Shown here one piece after another: positions 50,330-60,864 of a stretch of DNA of 64,000 nucleotides. The stretch's first letter is position 1; the number at the start of each line of letters is the position of its first letter. The stretch lies in NCBI GenBank assembly GCA_025766275.1, contig JAFKAC010000147.1, positions 1 to 64,000 on the forward strand, written 5' to 3'. This DNA comes from Lactarius indigo. Its lineage: Eukaryota; Basidiomycota; Agaricomycetes; Russulales; Russulaceae. The position numbers were made by a program, and so were the translations under genes. The notes beneath the pieces are model-generated. The model was not told the origin of the DNA and ran no database searches. It saw only the letters and a program-made list of their open reading frames with translations.

Positions 50330-52390
50330 ATGGCCGTAACAACAAGAGACCAGTGGACAAGCTTTCGTCCTTACGCAATCCCAAGAAGGGGAGAACATAA
50401 CGTCCCCACGCGCTTTTTACAAGCTGCTAGCTGGAGGGAAAGACAAGAAGAAACCGGATACTTCGTAGAGTTCAACGGACCTAGCAGGTTCCGCCCAGTT
50501 GAGTTCAACTTCGACCACCTGTGTTGGGTGGAGATTACGTGGAACCCCATAGAATCCCAGTGGGAAGCAGTACGACCAGCCGGACCTAGATTCCGCTGTG
50601 ACATCGACACACGAGAACTCAATAGCAGATCAGATTGGGGCCCCATCGACGGACAAGTACGAGAACACTCAACTGGAGAAGTAGTATCAGAAGAAGGAGA
50701 CGGGCAAAGCCAGGAAGAAAGCGAAGGGCGAGAGCCGAATCAGACCGAAACCAGTGGAGCAGCAATACAAGATCTCCTTATCGAACGAGCTGAGTCCACC
50801 CATATCACCGAGCCAGAACCAATTCATATCCGATCGCCAGCTATCATGGCAATGTTAACACAAGCAATAGAGGAAGTCGCGTTGGAAGAAGCACGCGCAG
50901 TACAGGAAGAAGCAAGGGATATCCTCATGCCCATTAACCCAGAAACCGGCGTACGAATGACCGCCAACAACGCTGCCATTTTTCGAGCCATAGGATCCGA
51001 TCGAGGAGACCCCCCGTCGGAGCGGCAACCTGCGCTAGAACTCCCCCCAGGCGTAGGAGGACCCAGCGGAGATCCGCCGCCACCACCAAGTGGAGGTGTT
51101 CCATTTGACCTACGAAGGACGGAACCACCAAGAGGACCACCCGCCGGACCACCCGGAGGAGGGGGAGGCGGTGGTGGGGGAGGAGGTGGCAGAGACGCCA
51201 GAGGAGGAGGAACTCATAATGAGAAATTAACCGGCGAGCCACCTTCCATCTTCAACGGAGACAGACTCAAAGTAGATCAATTCCTAACACAGTGGCACGT
51301 TTACTGGGGGATGAACTTGGACGCCCCCATCATGCGCAACGATTACAGAAGATGTCTTCTGTTTCTCTCCTACATCAAAGGCGGAGCAGTCAGCGAATGG
51401 GTTCTATCCTTCCTGAACTGGCTCAACAGGCAGATACAACAAGGGATCAGCCCCTACACCCGTGACCTGTGGGACGCGGTGGCCGATGGCTTCAGCCAGC
51501 GGTTCGAGAACACATTAGAACACGAGCAAGCCCAAGCGATATTGAGAAAAGGGTTCAAAATGGCGGGGGAAGACATTGACAAGTACGTCAATGACTTTGA
51601 ACAGCTTGCGCGGAAAGCTCATTACCACCTCAATGAACCCCAAACCATCGACCTCTTCACGTCAGGTTTGCCAAAGGACCTATTCAAGAACGCGTTCCAG
51701 TTCGACGAACCAACCACATTCGACGAGTGGAAGAGAGCCGTACTCAAGCGGCAAAAGAATTATATCCACCTTAAAGCCAGGCTCAACGAATATAAGAGCA
51801 CCCCGACACAACCAAAGAAACAGAGCGGAAATGCGGGATGGACGCTCCTGCAGAACCTGCCACACACAAACCCCTGGGCCATGGATACATCAGCAGACCG
51901 CACAAAGGTGCGACTGGCAGGGTCCGAAGACATCGACTTCAACAAGTTGCCTCATCACGACTGGCCAGCGCCACCCTTCCCACCACGAGGAGGGCCCGGA
52001 GCAAGAGGACGAGGAAGGGGAGGTTCCCGAAGAGACTTAAGGAACGTCCTTTGCTATAACTGTCACGCTCCGGGACACCTCTCACGAAACTGTCCACACC
52101 CAAGGAATCAAGGACAATGGTCCAACGCCCCCTCCAGTAGCAGAATGACTGAAACCTCATGGCCATATCAATGGCCCGGATCCCCAGGCCCTGTATCCCA
52201 ATATGAACCGTCGTTGCCTGGATACGCAACGCCAGCACCGAGCGCGACACCTGCACCACAAATCAACGTGGCAAAAACAGCGGGAGAACAAGCAAAAGAA
52301 TGGCTAACGCAGCTGGCCAACAGCACAGACGAGGTGAAAGACCTCATACTTCAGGATTTGTGGGGAAAGGAGGGTTTTTGGGACACCTGA
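50330..52390 (+). CDS. Gag of gypsy G, 686 aa
   Basis: ATG at 50330 in good context (CATCATGGCC). The N-terminal region (MAVTTRDQWTSFRPY..RFRPVEFNFDHLCWVEI) aligns in layout with the Gag N-terminus of A/B (PVEFINNNWYILRYF). It continues with an acidic linker, a Pro/Gly-rich stretch with a poly-Gly run (about residues 245-300), a capsid-like region (about 310-470), an RG-rich segment and one CCHC knuckle CYNCHAPGHLSRNC (about 566-579). The frame is uninterrupted. Confidence 0.93.
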   Translation: MAVTTRDQWTSFRPYAIPRRGEHNVPTRFLQAASWRERQEETGYFVEFNGPSRFRPVEFNFDHLCWVEITWNPIESQWEAVRPAGPRFRCDIDTRELNSRSDWGPIDGQVREHSTGEVVSEEGDGQSQEESEGREPNQTETSGAAIQDLLIERAESTHITEPEPIHIRSPAIMAMLTQAIEEVALEEARAVQEEARDILMPINPETGVRMTANNAAIFRAIGSDRGDPPSERQPALELPPGVGGPSGDPPPPPSGGVPFDLRRTEPPRGPPAGPPGGGGGGGGGGGGRDARGGGTHNEKLTGEPPSIFNGDRLKVDQFLTQWHVYWGMNLDAPIMRNDYRRCLLFLSYIKGGAVSEWVLSFLNWLNRQIQQGISPYTRDLWDAVADGFSQRFENTLEHEQAQAILRKGFKMAGEDIDKYVNDFEQLARKAHYHLNEPQTIDLFTSGLPKDLFKNAFQFDEPTTFDEWKRAVLKRQKNYIHLKARLNEYKSTPTQPKKQSGNAGWTLLQNLPHTNPWAMDTSADRTKVRLAGSEDIDFNKLPHHDWPAPPFPPRGGPGARGRGRGGSRRDLRNVLCYNCHAPGHLSRNCPHPRNQGQWSNAPSSSRMTETSWPYQWPGSPGPVSQYEPSLPGYATPAPSATPAPQINVAKTAGEQAKEWLTQLANSTDEVKDLILQDLWGKEGFWDT
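52372..52378 (+). promoter_or_regulatory. -1 frameshift heptamer GGGTTTT, gag-pol of gypsy G
   Basis: G GGT TTT in the gag frame, a canonical X XXY YYZ site, 9 nt before the gag TGA. The -1 reading (GGG TTT TTG GGA) runs into pol. Confidence 0.72.
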
Positions 52391-55300
52391 ACCCGTCAGT
52401 CTGGGTGAGGGCTCTTCAATGTAATTCTGTAATTGTGACAACGCGCTATCGATCTATGCGAATCCCAGTGACCGTCCGAACGAATTACCAAACGACTGAA
52501 ACAAAAGCGTTAGTTGACTCGGGAGCAACTGACAACTTTATCCGACCAAGTCTGGCTACCCAGGCTGGCATCCCGGTACAGCTACTAGAAACACCTCGCA
52601 AGATATGGAACATAGACAATACAGAAAACAAAGCTGGGTTAATCACTCATTACGTTAACCTAGAAGTGAAAACGCAAGGACAGGTGAAACAAATGACCTT
52701 CCTGGTCACGGACCTTGGAAGCGAAGACATGGTGCTAGGCTATCCATGGCTAAGCGCCTTCGAGCCGACCATTAGCTGGGCTACGGCAACCATACACCCC
52801 AACATGTACCCGGTAGTACTGGCCACTACCGAGGAGTTGCTTACGCTACCTACCATTCGTGCACTAATCACCGCGGAGAAAGACGAAATCCTCCGAGACC
52901 TGGAGGAAGAGACTTTTGCCAGGGCCACCACCTCGACGGAATTGGCTATACAGGTGAAGCAACAACAGACAGCAGCTGTACTTCCTCCGGAGTACGCAAT
53001 GTTCAGCATGCTATTCAACGAGCAAGCCTCGCATCGCTTCCCCCCGGCAAGGCCGTGGGACCACGCGATAGACTTCAAACCGTCCACGCCGGCCGCAATA
53101 GACTGCAAAATATATCCGATGACGCAGAAGGAGGAAGGGGAACTCAGGGAGTTCCTTGACGAAAAGTTAAAACAAGGCTATTTGCGTCCTTCCATCTCCC
53201 CGTACGCTTCCTCCTTTTTCTTCATTAAAAAGAAGGACGGAAAGCTACGCCCTGTCCAGGACTATAGGGTCATCAACTCTCACACCATTCGCAACCAATA
53301 CCCGCTGCCGCTCATCCAAGACCTTATCCTCGATCTCAGTAACACCCACATTTACACGAAGCTGGACATCCGGTGGGGTTATAACAACATTCGAATCCGC
53401 GACGGTGATCAGGAAAAAGTGGCGTTCAAGACCAAGTTTGGCCTGTTTGAGCCCACGGTCATGTTCTTTGGCCTCACCAACTCCCCCACGACCTTTCAAG
53501 CCATGATGAATCACATCTACCGAGAAACGATCGCAAAACACGAACGACAGGGCACCACAATACGTGTTTACATGGACGACATTGGCATTGCCACTCACTT
53601 TGACCATGATCTAGCAGCCCATGTCGCGGCAGTGCGTGATGTTTTGCGCGTCGCGCACGAGCATGATCTCTATTTCAAACTTGAGAAGTGCCTATTCCAT
53701 CAGCCGCGTATGGATTACCTGGGGGTAATCCTTGAGAGGGGGGTGACACGAATGGACCCCGTAAAAATCCAAGGAATCAAAGATTGGCCAACACCAACGA
53801 AAGTCAAAGACGTCAGATCCTTTCTTGGATTTTGCAATTTTTACTGACCTTTCATACGCGGCTTTGCAACTCACGCCAAACCACTCACCAAATTGATGCG
53901 GAAAGACGAAGAATGGCGGTGGACAGAAGAGGAAGATAAGGCATTTAACAAACTGAAAGGCCTTGTCACGGAGGAACCAGTGCTGGCACATCCGGTGCTT
54001 CAAGACCCGTTCGAACTAGAGGTCGATGCCTCAGGATACGCGGTGGAAGCCGTATTACTACAAAAGAAAGCTGACGGAAAGCGACATCCCATAGGCTACT
54101 ACTCAGCCATGTTATCCGAGGTGGAACGAAATTACGACATTTACGATCTGGAGCTACTCGCAATAGTCAAAGCCCTGCGAAATTGGAGGCCACTGCTCGC
54201 AGGAGCCCCGCACAAAATCAAGATCTACTCAGATCACTTAAACCTGCAGTACTGGAAGTTGCTGCAAAAGATTAGCAGACGAGTAGCCAGGGAAGTACTC
54301 GAGCTTTCCAAATATGACTTTGAAATTCACCACATCAAAGGAAAGAATAACGGAAGAGCCGACGTGCTATCACGACGACCCGACTACAATCAAGGAGCAG
54401 AAGATAACAGTGAAGTCGTGGTGTTACCACCAGAAGTCTTCGTCTGAGCCCTCAATACAGCACGGACGCTCACTCTCAGTCCAAACCTGGTGCAACCACG
54501 ACATCAGCAAGACGAAGAGGTGATCAAGGTATGGGTAGACCCCTATCAGCTGAAGAAAATACAAGGAGAATGGTATAAGGACGGAAGGTTCGTAATAACG
54601 GGACCAGCATCGACACACCAAGTACTGATCCACGATCACCATGATCTGCCGGCACACGGACACCTGGGAATCGCAAGAACGCAGCGAATTCTGGAAAGGC
54701 ATTACTGGTGGCCGCGACTTCGAAGAGACGTGTACAAGTATGTTCAAGGATGCGCCAAATGCCAACGGAACAAGGTCAACATGCGCCCTATACGAGCAGC
54801 GTTACACCCCATCACGCTGATACTCGACGCCACTCCCTTTCAAACCGTGGCAGTCGACTTCATTACCAAATTGCCGGAATCAAAAGGGTACGACAGCATC
54901 CTCACCGTAACGGATCACGATTGCAACAAGGCCTCGGTATTCATACCATGCAGAGAAGAGATAACAGCGGAAGAAACCGCGGCGTTGTACGTGAACCACA
55001 TCTTTAAAAGATTCGGGCTGCTGCGCAAAATCATTAGCAACCGGGATCTGCGATTCGCATCCAAGTTCACAAGGGAAGTGTGCCGAATTCTAGAAGTCCA
55101 ACAAAATATCTCAACGGCTTACCACCCACGTACGGACGGACAGTCGGAAAGGACTAATCAATGGTTGGAGCAGTACCTGCGTTTCTGGGTGAACGAGTGA
55201 CAGAACAATTGGACCACCTATCTGCCAATCGCAGAATTCGCACACAACAACTGGCCCCACGAACATACGAAACAATCGCCATTCCAGCTTCTGATGGGAT

Positions 55301-56517
55301 ACGACCTGCGAGCGGATTGGACGGATAAGCCTTCCCCTATTCCCCAGGTGACCACGCGACTGACGCAGCTAAAGGAGGCAAGAGATAACACCCAAAGGCT
55401 CATGAAGAAGGCACAAGAAGCATGGGTGCGCAACAAAGATACGCCCAAGTTTCGCGTCAACGACCTCGTGTGGCTGGAAGGAAAGCACCTCCGGACCAAT
55501 CAACCAACGGCAAAATTAGCAGCGCAACGCCACGGGCCTTTTAAAGTAACTCAGGTGATGTCGCCCTACAACTATCGATTGGAACTTCCCACGCAGTGGA
55601 GCATACACCCAGTGTTCCACATCGATCTTCTCACACCGTATAAACAAACTCCCTTACACGGCGAAAATTTCACGTGACCGCCGCCCGAACTAATCGATGG
55701 AGAAGAAGAGTACGAAGTCGAGGCCATTCTGGACTCTCAGCACTTCGGCAGAGGGAGACGCCTGCAATACCTCGTGAAATGGAAGGGCTACCCAGACTCG
55801 GAGAACCAGTGGGTTGACAAGAATGACGTCTTCGCACCAGAAGCACTCCATCTATATCAGGATGTACAGATGCGCACACGAAGGGTTAAAACGAGCAGTG
55901 TACAGGTCAAAGGAAGTCATCCCCTCTACCTTCGCTCCCTCAGAACTCATATGCCTACTTCCCCTCTCCGACATGTCACACAAGCGATGCTCCTCGACTC
56001 CCTCGCAGAAGATGCCCAGGCTCTCATCGCCGAAGACAACGAGACTGAGGTTCCCAACACCCAAATCACCCCGTACACTCCTATCGGCCAGCCAGAGGGC
56101 CGCATCACCACACAAGAGTGGGCGAACGTGCTCGCCCGTTTCCCAGACCCCACGCAACAGCCCGACGACGAATCCACCGTCGTCCATGTCTTCTGAGACA
56201 GCAATGGTGAGCGAGAACCCATTGCCAACATTCCGCCAAGCGACAACCTCATCAGCGTTCGCAGAATTTTCCCGCGCAACGATGAGCACTCAAGTGCTCC
56301 TGGAGTACGAGTTGGAGGGGTGGAGGAGAGTAGCAGTGGAGTGGCAGAGGGAGCAGCTCGACTCAGCCGCGGCCCGACTGAGAGAGATGCGCGAGCTGTG
56401 ATGACTCACTGTCACTCGACAGGGGGTCACGACGTAGGCAGAGACTGGGGGCTGAGAGGGTGTGGAGAAGAGGTGCTCGACGACAGAAGAACGCAAGATT
56501 CGCTCTTGGCTCAGTAG
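52372..56517 (+). pseudogene. Pol of gypsy G with chromodomain, broken by TGA codons
   Basis: A 1382-codon frame when the stops are ignored. Protease ALVDSGATDNFI, RT (RWGYNNIRI, YMDDIGIA), RNase H (EVDASGYAVEAVLLQ), integrase (GCAKC, HPRTDGQSERTNQWLEQYL) and chromodomain (EYEVEAILDS..LVKWKGYPDSENQW). TGA codons at 53845, 54445, 55198 and 55675 each sit where the conserved text needs Arg (for example FY-PF and FT-PPP). A fifth at 56194 ends the chromodomain frame; beyond it both the same frame (to 56517) and an overlapping ATG frame (about 56187-56401) are open. The region after the chromodomain has no zinc knuckles, unlike A/B and E. Confidence 0.9.
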
Positions 56518-56575
56518 AGAGGTAGTGGCGCGCGATGAGCGGGGCACTCGAGGAGCTGTGAGGCAAGAGGGAGGA
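56518..56575 (+). other. unassigned spacer before gypsy H
   Basis: Purine-rich, no gene. It probably belongs to the 3' part of element G. The last five bases, GAGGA, would be the target site of gypsy H. Confidence 0.4.
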
Positions 56576-57082
56576 TGTCACAAGTGGACAGTCTGAGGGA
56601 CTGTCCGTAGAATTGCACCAGCTTATATACTACAGGGGGTGGTCTGTGCGTAGGTTTAGGGCAGGCTTAGGGCCCGTCCACGGGTGCTGCGCAGTACTGC
56701 GCATTGGAACATTCTAGAGACATCTAACAATAGAGTCCAATCAGAAGGGGTTTAAACATAGAACGACTGCGCCGCAGTCAATGGCACAATCTTGCGTCAA
56801 GATGGCGTGATTCCGCAGTCAATGCGGGAATCCCCGAGGGATGGTGACTTGGTTGATTATCTTCGTTGATTGATCAACAATCAACCGTTGATAAGAACGC
56901 GTGTACACAACACGTGGCTTGAGAGACGTGACTGATCACGTGACAGATCACGTGATCGTTTGAGAACAGAATTCAAACTCCGATTCGGAATTCCCCTTTA
57001 GGAAGGTGATTACATAAGACCGGGCCGACGCGGACCGGTCCTAAGCGCCCTTGAGTCACGACCGAGTTATAGGTTCATGACA
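56576..57082 (-). repeat. 3' LTR of gypsy H
   Basis: 507 bp; the minus strand reads TGTCATGAACC..CACTTGTGACA. TATATAAG lies only about 50 bp from the LTR end (56623-56630). The short stretch after it folds as GGACAGTC..GACTGTCC (56584-56605). The polypurine tract AAAAAGGGGATAC lies immediately upstream (57083-57096). Confidence 0.85.
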
Positions 57083-57093
57083 GTATCCCCTTT

Positions 57094-60000
57094 TTAACGC
57101 CGTGCTATTCCACGAGCACTAACGGTCTTTGGTCGAGGGGCGCTGGGGTTGGCCTTGTGAAATTGACTAACAAGGTCTTGCGCATGGGTCATTTGGGAGG
57201 AGGGGAGCCAGGAGTTTTCGGAGTCAGGGTACCCCTTCCACTTGATCAAATAAAGTATGCCCTTCTTGTTAGGCGATACCTTGGATTGCAGGACCCTTTC
57301 GACTTCATAATGTTCGTCTTCCCCTTGGATGATTTCAGGGGGTGGTCGGGTGAAGTTGGGGCCATGCGTGGTGTTTTCTTTGTACGGAGAGATCAAGGAA
57401 TTGTGGAAGACTGGGTGAATGCGCCATGTCTTGGGGAGTTGGAGCTTGCAATTAACTCCCCAGGAAGATAGGACTTTAAAAGGACCATGGCGGCGGGGGG
57501 CGAGTTTAGCTTTGGGGTGGGTAGTGTGGATATTAGTCCCTTCCAGCCAGACTAGATCGCCTTCACTGAACTTGTGAGCGGTTGGGGTTGACTTGGAGTT
57601 TCTCATTACTTCCGCAGCAACTTTGAGGGCTGCAGTTACTTCGGAGCGGATTCGGTTCAGTGCATCTAGTCTTTCTTCGGCTGCAGGTATCTTGCTATTG
57701 AAGTGGATGGGGGGAATGAACTCCGGATTATACCCATACCACACTTCAAATGGTGACTTGTGGGTTGCACTATGCTGACGTGCATTATGTGCGAATTCCA
57801 TGAACGGGATTAGGTCTACCCAGTTGTCTTGTTGAAAATTACAGAAGACTCGGAGGTACTGTTCAAGTTCTTGGTTTACGCGTTCGGTTTCTCCATCTGT
57901 TTGCGGATGGAAAGCCGTGGACAGGGTAGATTTGACTCCTAATTTATTCCAGATTTCTTGCATTACTTTCGATGCAAATTGAGGGCCTCTGTCGGAAATA
58001 ACTTGTCGGGGTAGGCCGGTACGTCTCCAGACGTTTTCCAGGTAAAGTCGAGCAGTTTCGTCTGCAGTGATGGTTTTGTTACAGGGGGAAATAACTATAG
58101 CTTTGCTGAGGCGGTCAACCACTACAAATAGGGAATCGTAGTTGTGGGATAGGGGAAGGTCGGTGATGAAGTCCATTGTGATGGTTCCCCATATTTCTTC
58201 AGGTATTGCATTTGGTTGTAGGGGTACTTGGGTACGTGGTTTGATTTTAGTGGCTTGGCATGTGGCGCAACCATCAACGTAGGTTTTAACGAAGGTTGAT
58301 ATTCCTGGCCACCAGAAGTCTCGGGATATTAACTCATAGGTCTTCCAACGTCCTGGATGTCCTGTGGCGATGTGGTCGTGGTATGTTTTAACGATGTCTC
58401 TTCGTAGGTTGTCATCTTTCGGAACGTAGACTTGTCCTTTGAACAAGATAATGCCGTCCTCTAAGTTCCACTCTTCTAGGCCTTTAGCTAGGGATCGGGG
58501 GCCATTCTTCAGAAGAGATTCTAGGGCCATGCTGACTTCCTTGTCGTAGGTCTGGGTGTTTTTGATACGTTGTCGGAGGGTGGTATCTCCTTGGATGGTG
58601 ACTGCAGTTCGTTGTACTGCGTTGATGGAAAAATATTTGGTATCCAGGAGTACTCGCTTTTCATCTTCATCCGCTATCCCCTTTTTATGATCTGGACGCC
58701 GAGACAGGGCATCAGACTTATTTTGTGTGCCAGGTTTGTGGATGATGATGAACTGGAAACGAGAGAGGAACAAGGCCCACCGGGCCTGTCGGCGGGAAAG
58801 CTTCTGCTTAGTGGTAAAATAGACAAGGTTGCCATGGTCAGACCAGATTTCAGTAACGTCATCCCGTCCTTCCAGGTAGTGGCGGAAAGCATGCAAGGCA
58901 TGGATGATGGCGAGAAGTTCCTTGTCGCAGATTTCGTAGTGGCGTTCAGCAGGAAGGAGGGATTTGGAAAGGAAGGCGACGGGGTGCCAGCGTTGCAAGG
59001 CATCCGGTTGTTCAAGAATAGCGCCAGTAGCAAAATCACTCGCATCAGTGATGAGGCGGAAGGGTTTAGAATGGTCAGGCAGGGCAAGGACAGGAGCCTT
59101 GGTGAAGCATTCGATCAGGGTGCGGAAAGCGTTTTCCGCCGCAGTACCCCAAGAAAAGGGGACGTCTTTCTTGGTTAGGTCAAACAATGGACGGGCGATC
59201 GTGGAGTAGTCTTTAATGAAGCGTCGATAGAAGTTGCAAAAGCCTAGAAAGGCTTGTACCTGTTTGACAGTGCGCGGAGTGGGCCATTGAGTAATTCCTG
59301 CAACCTTTGCAGGATCCATAGAGACTTGGCCATCGGAAATGACGATTCCGAGGTATTCGACCGAGGTTTGTGCAAATGTACATTTTTCAGGTTTCAGGTA
59401 GAGGTCGTGGCGTTCCAGTCGTTGAAGCACGTCGTGTGTCAACACTGTGAGTGAGGAGATATCTTCTGTGAAGATCAAGATGTCATCGAGGTAGACTACT
59501 ACGTGTCCACCGTCAATCAAGGGCTCGAAGATTTGGTTCATGAATGTTTGGAAAGTGGCAGGGGCATTGCAGAGGCCAAAAGTCATTACAGTTGGCTCGA
59601 AGAGTCCTAAGGATGTTTTGAAGGCTGCCTTGTATTCATCGCCTTCACGGATGCGGATATTGTTGTATCCCCAACGAATGTCTAACTTGGTAAAGTAGCG
59701 CGCGCCATGGAGTTTGTCGATAAGTTCAGGGATAAGGGGAAGAGGGGCTGCGTTCTTAATGGTTATGTCATTGAGGGCGCGGTAGTCTTGCACAGGTCGG
59801 AGTTTGCCATCCTTTTTGTCGACAAAGAAGAAGGGGGAGGCCATGGGTGACTTAGATGGTCGAATGTAACCTTTCTTTAGGTGTTCAGAGATGTATTCCT
59901 TGAGGGCATCGGATTCCTTTGGCGTAAGTCGATAAATGCCACAATTCTTCATAGTGGTTCCTGGTTTGAGATCAATTGCGTGATCCCAGGGCTGATGTTC

Positions 60001-60864
60001 GGGTAGTCGGTGGGACGCGGTTTCACTGAATACTTTGGTGTATCGTTGGAAATGACTCGGAATGTGGTCGGTGGAAGGCTTGGGCGCAGTTCGTGCTGCT
60101 ATCTTGGTGCTTGTAGTTACTTTGGATCGGATGGCAAGGTGGTCGTATTTGCTGAAACTGTGAATCCACAGCCAGGGTTCGCAGGCATCTTGGATGAAGG
60201 TAGGTTCCAAAGGTTCAACGTCGTTGTTCACAGGGAGGCAGGTTTCTTGGTCAGGGTCGAGTTCCAGGATGTTAATCGTTGTATGTCGCGTTTGTGGTTT
60301 TTTCGAAGAGACGACAACTGCTGAGGAGGACAGGGTGCAGGTTTTCGGACATCGGGTGAAGGCTATCTTTGGTTGATGCCAATCGATTTCAGGATTATGC
60401 GCTTGGAGCCAATCTGTTCCCAAGATTATATCGTGCTCCCCTAGGGTAGTTGCATAGAGTTCCACAGTTTCGTCGTGGTAGTTGTCGTCGGAAGTTCTGA
60501 TCCGTAGTCTCTGGATCGTGGTATACCTAACAGATCCCGTCTTGTTGGGAGACCCATCCACGTTTCTAACTGGTAAGGGTTTAATTAGTGTCCTCATTGT
60601 TAGGTTGTTTGCACGCGCAAACCCATCATCCACGATGATGCCCTCCGCGCCACTGTCCAACAGGGCACGGGCACTGATTTCTTTGCCAGACTTCTTTCCT
60701 ACTAGTGTAACTCTGAGAACAATTGAAGGAGCTCTCCTATTCCGAATTGTTTCTGCAGGTACATGCTCGGCTCCGAGCGTCTCTAGTAGGGAAAGGCCGT
60801 GTACAACGCTACTGGCACGAATACTTCCAATCGACAGTGCTACGATGGAAGAGCCTAAAAATCC
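57094..60864 (-). CDS. Pol of gypsy H, intact chromovirus polyprotein
   Basis: About 1256 codons counted from the -1 shift site, open throughout. Protease ALLDSGAEGIIVDDG, RT (RWGYNNIRIREGDEY, YLDDILIFTED), RNase H (TDASDFATGAILEQ), integrase (GHPGRWKT..GCATC, SDRGPQFAS, HPQTDGETERVNQELEQYLR) and chromodomain (HYEVERVLQSK..LIKWKGYPDSENSW) near the C-terminus. It stops soon after the chromodomain (SARGIARR) and lacks the zinc-knuckle extension of A/B and E. All catalytic motifs are present. Confidence 0.95.
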   Translation of the reverse strand, partial: GFLGSSIVALSIGSIRASSVVHGLSLLETLGAEHVPAETIRNRRAPSIVLRVTLVGKKSGKEISARALLDSGAEGIIVDDGFARANNLTMRTLIKPLPVRNVDGSPNKTGSVRYTTIQRLRIRTSDDNYHDETVELYATTLGEHDIILGTDWLQAHNPEIDWHQPKIAFTRCPKTCTLSSSAVVVSSKKPQTRHTTINILELDPDQETCLPVNNDVEPLEPTFIQDACEPWLWIHSFSKYDHLAIRSKVTTSTKIAARTAPKPSTDHIPSHFQRYTKVFSETASHRLPEHQPWDHAIDLKPGTTMKNCGIYRLTPKESDALKEYISEHLKKGYIRPSKSPMASPFFFVDKKDGKLRPVQDYRALNDITIKNAAPLPLIPELIDKLHGARYFTKLDIRWGYNNIRIREGDEYKAAFKTSLGLFEPTVMTFGLCNAPATFQTFMNQIFEPLIDGGHVVVYLDDILIFTEDISSLTVLTHDVLQRLERHDLYLKPEKCTFAQTSVEYLGIVISDGQVSMDPAKVAGITQWPTPRTVKQVQAFLGFCNFYRRFIKDYSTIARPLFDLTKKDVPFSWGTAAENAFRTLIECFTKAPVLALPDHSKPFRLITDASDFATGAILEQPDALQRWHPVAFLSKSLLPAERHYEICDKELLAIIHALHAFRHYLEGRDDVTEIWSDHGNLVYFTTKQKLSRRQARWALFLSRFQFIIIHKPGTQNKSDALSRRPDHKKGIADEDEKRVLLDTKYFSINAVQRTAVTIQGDTTLRQRIKNTQTYDKEVSMALESLLKNGPRSLAKGLEEWNLEDGIILFKGQVYVPKDDNLRRDIVKTYHDHIATGHPGRWKTYELISRDFWWPGISTFVKTYVDGCATCQATKIKPRTQVPLQPNAIPEEIWGTITMDFITDLPLSHNYDSLFVVVDRLSKAIVISPCNKTITADETARLYLENVWRRTGLPRQVISDRGPQFASKVMQEIWNKLGVKSTLSTAFHPQTDGETERVNQELEQYLRVFCNFQQDNWVDLIPFMEFAHNARQHSATHKSPFEVWYGYNPEFIPPIHFNSKIPAAEERLDALNRIRSEVTAALKVAAEVMRNSKSTPTAHKFSEGDLVWLEGTNIHTTHPKAKLAPRRHGPFKVLSSWGVNCKLQLPKTWRIHPVFHNSLISPYKENTTHGPNFTRPPPEIIQGEDEHYEVERVLQSKVSPNKKGILYLIKWKGYPDSENSWLPSSQMTHAQDLVSQFHKANPSAPRPKTVSARGIARR

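Larger units (their letters stand above)
49769..56575 (+). mobile_element. Ty3/gypsy chromovirus G, inactive, right end not seen
   Basis: 5' LTR, primer site, gag and pol in order on the plus strand. The left flank 49764-49768 is TCAAG. The 3' LTR is not found before gypsy H begins at 56576, so H probably inserted into G. At least four TGA codons break pol. Confidence 0.88.
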
